A DNA stretch of 64,000 bases from Leucaena leucocephala (lineage: Eukaryota > Streptophyta > Magnoliopsida > Fabales > Fabaceae): positions 22,690,962 through 22,754,961 of the forward strand of contig CM073522.1 of NCBI GenBank assembly GCA_037074615.1. The letters run 5' to 3'. Numbering within the stretch: position 1 is the stretch's first letter; every line of letters begins with the position of its first letter. Below, piece after piece: positions 59,348 through 64,000 of this stretch. The notes under the pieces were generated by a model. It ran no database searches, was not told the DNA's origin, and saw only the letters and a program-made list of their open reading frames with translations. The position numbers and the translations under genes are program-made.

Positions 59348-61904
59348 TGAAACATCCTCCCTTAGACCCCTCAGAGTACACTTACGGAAGCGATATTAGC
59401 TCAATCATATCTTAACTTAAGCCCATAAATTAAAATTTCTACTCTTAAGTTCCTTATTCTGAACCTTTAATTTGAGAACTGATTAATCTCATTCTACACA
59501 TCCAAACAAGGATTATTACCTATCCACGGAATGCCCCATATGTGTACCACTGGCTCACCAAATTTCATAGTCAAACTCCTTCGTTTACTAGGTCAAACTG
59601 AGGTCAAAATACTGCTACCTCAGGACCTGAGAATTTCTCCCTTAATTCCCCATTCACAAATTGAACATGCCAAAAAATATTTATTATTGAATAACAAAAT
59701 GTCATACAACAAGGCATATACAAAATTCTCATATTTCTATTACATCTTTTCCTGCCCAAATTCGGCAGCACAACTGCTAGGCTTCATCTGTACAAAGAAC
59801 TGAACTGTACTGATTCGGTAATTACCTCATGAGAACTACCATTCTACGTAAGTACCCAGGAAAGACTGGATGAACCGGCTAGGTCCACTCACTTCCAGCC
59901 TCCTTAGACAGCACAAACGTACATAGTACTTATCATATACTGATGTTCAGTCTTAGTTTCGGCAGCATAATGGCGTCTCTCAAAATTCTTAGAATTCAGT
60001 TCAACATAGTTTCCCTGTAATGGGTTAGATATGGGGAATGAGATTCGGGGGAATCTCAGTAGTAATAATCGTAACAATATATGTAATGCAGAGTGATAGT
60101 GCTTGCTTGTGATTGTGTACAGATAAGTATGCTGCGTGCTTCCATACTCAACAACATATGATCATAGCATTGTAATAGAGCTTCAAGCATAACATATAAG
60201 ACAACAATCCAACCAAACAATAGCACAACAAATCACAAAGCCATTACATAAAAGCTAGGATTAGTTACTACCTCAAAAGCTTAGCAGAACTCTACTATCT
60301 CTATACTGCTTCTAGCTCCGCCAGAACTTCCTTTCTTCTTTCTTTCTCCTTCTCTCTCTTATTTCTCTCTCTTTCTTGCCCAAAACGGTGATGCAAATGA
60401 ATGGGGAGGGGGGTATTTATAGTTTCCTTCGATGGCATTTTCGTAATTTTGAAGCCTTATGAACTTGTGGTCCTGGTTTTTCCTGGAATTTCCTATTTTC
60501 TTTTATTCCTTTTTACTGCATCATCCAGGACACCTCAGTGGACACCTCAGCAGCACATTTCTCACATGTCTAAATCCCGGGACACCTCATCAGCTGACTC
60601 AGCATTTCCAGACAGTTCCAGAGTCTTGCACTGGAATCAACGGCTGAGATCGCGCCACGTGTCCTTAACTTTTCTTCTGCCTCTAAGATGACTCCATGTG
60701 GCATCTGGAAGGGACCTTTCAGGCCTTCCAATGCTATCCAGATAAGTCCCAGACTTTATCTGATCACCTCCTCAGTTATCGTGCCAACCGAGTAACTTTA
60801 CTTTACTGAAAAGTCATTAAATCATTATTTTAATGTCACTTTTTCCCACATATATACTGGGATACGTTTTTGGGCCTAGGAATATCATCTTGGGTCTCTG
60901 ATCCAGCCCAAGTACTCTGATGGAACGATTCCCAAGAAACACCCCTTGGCAAATTACCAAAATGCCCTTAGTCTCTCTTTCTTTACTCTACCAGGTCTAG
61001 GGGCATTATTGTCTTTTCCCATCTTACCAGAGTATTCTCTGACCCTGGTCAATTATCCAGATAACTTCCCTGGACTGTCTAACCTTGGTTAAATGACCAA
61101 AATACCCTTTACTCATTCTTCAGCTATTCTATAACATAGGGGCATTTTCGTTATTTCGCACCTTTTTCCCGAACACCGGCCCCTTTTACCACTGAACTGC
61201 TATTATGGGCCTGGGTCTTCCCTGGTGTCACTATGGGCCTTAGAAAACACTGTATGACCTCAGGCCACAGTCCGATCATCTCTATTCGGACTGCCTTTCC
61301 TTTACCGATTATACCTGTAAATTCCCATCTTCAGGAATTTTTACAGAAAAATCGGGACCTCAAATCAAAATTCTGTGTGACGTTATTCAACCCGGAATTC
61401 TTTTCTTTATCTCCCGGTATTTTCAGATATTTTATCCGAACCGGGCTATTTTTGCCTGAAAGTACGCTCTCGCGCACACTTTTCAAAAATGACCATTTTA
61501 CCCTTGGTCACATTTCTAATTCTTTCATACCCATAAAGACCTCATATGCACATTTCACAGTTTAGTGAAATGATCAGCATAATTTTCTCTATTTTTTGGC
61601 AAAATATGGTACTCATCGGCTACCGGCCTGATCTTTCCCAAAATTACGATTTTGCCCCTGCATTCTCTTTCTGGCATCTATACTCATCTTCTTATCCTTC
61701 ATCTTAAGTTCTAGAAATTCTCTTTCAATAACTCATCCCTAAACTCTTCGGGAGTCATCGTTACTTGAAAGGCTTGACAACCTGCCCATATCAGGTTATC
61801 TTGCACAGGAGCCAGCCCATATCAAGCTACCTGCAGAATTCTTAGGCTTAAGACTTAGGATATTCCTCACATTCCTCATTTTGAACCTAGGCGAATTGTC
61901 CCGA
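59348..61904 (-). repeat. LTR with hairpin cassette, cut by CACTA insertion
   Basis: It starts TGAAACATCC on the plus strand and runs in minus sense, with a TATA box at 60412-60421. It matches the reverse complement of the LTR at 37138-40195 up to the hairpin cassette, where the CACTA transposon begins. Hairpins 4 and 3 are present (61776-61833); 2 and 1 should lie beyond the far end of the transposon. Confidence 0.9.
61776..61833 (-). other. Hairpins 4 and 3 of the cassette, third copy
   Basis: Minus strand: GATAACC, loop TGATATGGGCA, GGTTGTC (61800-61776); then CAGG, a bulged base that is T here instead of A, AGCT, loop TGATATGGGCT, GGCTCCTG (61833-61806). Changes from the other copies fall only in the last loop base and the bulge, both unpaired. 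Confidence 0.8.
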
Positions 61905-62030
61905 CACTGGTGGAAAATGGGCAATCGAAATCCCCATTTTTAAACCGGTCAATGCGGAGACAGTTTTAAAAAAATGAGCGGTGGCATTTTTGTCAATAAA
62001 ATGAAATATTCACACCGTATTTACTCATGA

Positions 62031-62200
62031 ACGATGTGGAAATATTTAGTCCGGTTTAGATGTTTACTTTCTACAGCAGATGTTATAGAGACCGATGTGG
62101 AAATATTTTGTCCAGTTTAGATTTTTACTTTCTACAGCGTATTTGTATTGACCGAGGTGGAAATATATAGTCGGGTGTCTGTTTTATAAAAAAATTAAAT
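62031..62200 (+). repeat. CACTA subterminal repeats, about 60-bp units
   Basis: Three units beginning CGATGTGG or CGAGGTGG at 62032, 62093 and 62153, each followed by AAATAT and, in the first two, by TTTACTTTCTACAGC. In characterised CACTA elements such repeats bind the element's own accessory protein. Confidence 0.75.
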
Positions 62201-62475
62201 GTTTACACCAGTTTTAAAATTAACCGATTTAAATATAAACACCCGGTGCAGCTTCGTCGCCTCTTCAGTTTCCTGTCTATGCTTTCCCGCTCGCTTATTT
62301 ATTTGTCAGACCTTTCATTTCACTTCTTGGGTTCCCAAAGTTTGTACTTTGTAGTCATTATGATAGAAGGCCAATTGCGCATTATTCTATATTCTTATTG
62401 ATCATGAACGTTAACCATATATATATGTATACCATTCTTTTATTTTATTTTCTTTTCATCTATCTGACTCCTCCA

Positions 62476-62802
62476 ATGGCCTCTTCCTCACGCACGCCTC
62501 CTTCTCCGCCCAACAAAAGAAATAGAGATGACTTTGAAGACAAACATCCTGATCCTCACCCTTCTGTTCCTTCTCCTCCTCCCCTGGTTGTGACTTTGAT
62601 GAAGAGGCTTGAGGAACTCATACTGCGCTTCAATGGGCTGGAGGACTCCGTGGAAGAACTGAATCGCAAAGTTGACAGACTGAAAGCAAGTTTCAGGGAT
62701 TTCCGCTCAGAAGTTCGCCGCCATCAACCCCGTGATAGCTTCTTTAATCCTGTTGATCTCACCCAATCTGATGACTCCCAAAACTCTGAGTCTGATGAGT
62801 AG
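62476..62802 (+). CDS. 108-residue coiled-coil protein in CACTA, unknown
   Basis: ATG at 62476 opens MASSSRTPPSPPNKRNRDD. The frame continues open upstream to an ATG at 62398, but that extension is hydrophobic (ILLFYFLFIYL) and less likely. After a proline-rich, disordered N-terminus (1-40) comes a heptad-like helix (about 42-83: LMKRLEELIL, LEDSVEELNRKVDRLK), then an acidic, serine-rich tail ending SDDSQNSESDE. It lies between the subterminal repeats and the transposase, on the same strand. I do not recognise it. It may be an accessory DNA-end-binding or multimerising protein, or a captured host fragment. Confidence 0.55.
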   Translation: MASSSRTPPSPPNKRNRDDFEDKHPDPHPSVPSPPPLVVTLMKRLEELILRFNGLEDSVEELNRKVDRLKASFRDFRSEVRRHQPRDSFFNPVDLTQSDDSQNSESDE

Positions 62803-62900
62803 TGAAATATTGCAACTTTTATATATTCTGATGTATATATTTTTTTGTGTAAAAGTTGATGACATGGCTGGTCTCTGAAGTTGAAAAAAAAACTGATATA

Positions 62901-63050
62901 TTTTACACCGGTCCATATATATTGACCGATGTAAAGTATATTATCATATATTTTACACCGGTCCATATATAGTGTCCGGTGTAAAATACACTATAAATAC
63001 AACTTTTATATTTATATCTACACCGGTGTAACATTTTGTCCGGTGTATAT
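62901..63050 (+). repeat. CACTA palindromic repeats with ACACCGGT
   Basis: TTTTACACCGGTCC occurs at 62901 and 62951 (50-bp period), each followed by an inverted partner (GACCGATGTAA at 62934-62944, GTCCGGTGTAAAA near 62983-62995). A third palindrome is TACACCGGTGTA near 63021-63032, followed by GTCCGGTGTA. They lie just upstream of the transposase and could regulate it. Confidence 0.75.
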
Positions 63051-63278
63051 TTTCTTATTTTTTCCCAAATACGCTTTTATTTGGTACATTTCTCGCGCCT
63101 TCCATCTCTCATTTTTCCCTGGTTCGCGCGTTAAGACTTCTCGGCGCTTCACGGACGGTGAGTTTTGTTTTGAACTCCTCTCGCGAACTGAAAATTTATT
63201 CTCTCCATGCATTAGCTGCAACGTACTGGTTTAATTTCTTATTTTCTGCTTTTCTAGTTCTTATAGTCTTCCACAAAT

Positions 63279-64000
63279 ATGGATCGTAGTTGGATAAATG
63301 CTAAACGAACAAGTGTTGAGTATGCTGAGGGGGTGAAGGAGTTTTTGGATTTTGCTAAACGGAATGGTGATGATGACAATGGAAGGTTTTATTGTCCTTG
63401 TGTGAGTTATTTGAATGAGAGGAAACAAAGTCCTGCTGATATTTACACTCATCTAATTTGCGAGGGGTTTTGCAAGAGTTACACGGTATGGGTATGGCAT
63501 GGTGAACAGGTGGAACAGACCTTTGACGATGACATGGATACTGATGATAGAGTAGAGGACATGATTCGTGATGTTGGAGAAGATGCTTTTATGCGGTCAC
63601 ACGCATATGGTAATATGTGCAATGATGCAGAAAAGCCTCTATACCCAGGATGCAGAAAATACAACCTATTGAATGCAGTGTTGAGATTGGTAAGTGTGAA
63701 AGCTCGGCATGGGTGGAGTGACAGTAGTTTTTCAGAATTGCTTGACTTGTTACAGGATATGTTTCCTGAAGAAAATGCTTTACCCAAACGCTATTATGAT
63801 GCGAAGAAAATAATAGGTCCTTTAGGCATGCAGTATAGAAAGATTCATGCATGCCCAAATGATTGCATATTGTACAGGAAAGAGTTTGAAGATGAGGAGA
63901 AGTGTCCAATATGTAAGACACCAAGGTACAGATCAAACAACTCTCCTGCCAAGTTGTTATGGTATCTTCCAATTTTACCAAGGTTTAAGCGACTTTTTTC
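63279..64000 (+). CDS. CACTA transposase (TNP2/TNPD type), N-terminal 240 residues
   Basis: The ATG at 63279 opens MDRSWINAKR, the usual start of this family. The transposase-associated domain follows, with FYCPCVSYLN (38-47), ADIYTHLICEGFCKSYTVWV (53-72) and WHGE (73-76). Then come LYPGCRKYNLLNAVLRL (121-137), DSSFSELLDLLQDMFPEENA (148-167) and a zinc-ligand-like pair CPNDC (192-196) and CPIC (209-212). No stop or frameshift occurs in 722 bases. The catalytic region lies beyond the window. It would cut and join the CACTA ends in the nucleus. Confidence 0.93.
   Translation, partial: MDRSWINAKRTSVEYAEGVKEFLDFAKRNGDDDNGRFYCPCVSYLNERKQSPADIYTHLICEGFCKSYTVWVWHGEQVEQTFDDDMDTDDRVEDMIRDVGEDAFMRSHAYGNMCNDAEKPLYPGCRKYNLLNAVLRLVSVKARHGWSDSSFSELLDLLQDMFPEENALPKRYYDAKKIIGPLGMQYRKIHACPNDCILYRKEFEDEEKCPICKTPRYRSNNSPAKLLWYLPILPRFKRLF

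Larger units (their letters stand above)
61905..64000 (+). mobile_element. CACTA (En/Spm) transposon, left half
   Basis: It starts CACTGGTGGAAAA, a typical CACTA terminal sequence, directly after the triplet CGA (61902-61904), the expected 3-bp target duplication. Subterminal repeats (62031-62200, 62901-63050) flank a small reading frame (62476-62802). The transposase gene begins at 63279 and is open to the window end. The insertion interrupts an LTR, so it is younger than that LTR. Potentially complete, but the right end is not visible. Confidence 0.93.

Overview
This is nuclear DNA from a flowering plant. Almost all of it is nested transposable elements. I see no convincing host gene, no rRNA or tRNA gene and no CRISPR array. 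The evidence for a plant is the set of families: Tekay-type Ty3/gypsy chromovirus, Athila-type Ty3/gypsy, Ty1/copia, hAT and CACTA (En/Spm). It also includes methionine-initiator-tRNA primer sites, long LTRs (2-3.6 kb) and heavy CpG-to-TpG decay. I cannot name the species. The layout suggests repeat-rich, probably pericentromeric or heterochromatic DNA. Layout: 1-3229 is the start of a minus-strand Tekay-like element (gag start, primer site, complete LTR). 3230-7640 is a decayed hAT transposase split by an Athila-type solo LTR. 7641-18423 holds an Athila LTR fragment, an LTR fragment carrying a hairpin array, and a broken copia element split by a solo LTR. 18424-40430 is one minus-strand Athila-like element with gag and protease but no visible reverse transcriptase or integrase. 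It is split by three LTR insertions with 5-bp target duplications (one imperfect), and a very young non-autonomous element (26456-34149) sits inside one of those LTRs. 40431-42826 is a diverged LTR. 42827-53005 is a Tekay chromovirus with degraded gag-pol but an intact extra 232-residue reading frame upstream of gag. Its 5' LTR is fused head-to-head with another LTR, giving a 4-kb inverted repeat to 54987. 54988-57675 is the 3' end of a plus-strand Athila-like element. 57676-59347 is unassigned AT-rich DNA. 59348-61904 is an LTR cut by a CACTA transposon (61905 to beyond the window) with an open transposase N-terminus and a small coiled-coil reading frame. Two non-coding patterns stand out. 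First, arrays of the palindrome GTCGCGAC are phased at 22 and 29 bp. They recur in copia, Athila-like and non-autonomous elements, always in LTRs, leaders or other non-coding element sequence. Second, four tandem hairpins near the start of several LTRs share a fixed loop (TGATATGGGC plus one base). Their stems differ in sequence from hairpin to hairpin but still pair. Most Tekay-type LTRs share a promoter block (RY motif CATGCATG about 100 bp before a TATAAATACC box, then a GA-rich tract), while the first few hundred bases of U3 look like exchangeable cassettes. Order of insertion read from nesting: hAT, Athila-like and copia elements are oldest, then the solo LTRs, then the element at 26456-34149, whose two LTRs differ at only two positions that I can see in 1,964 bp.
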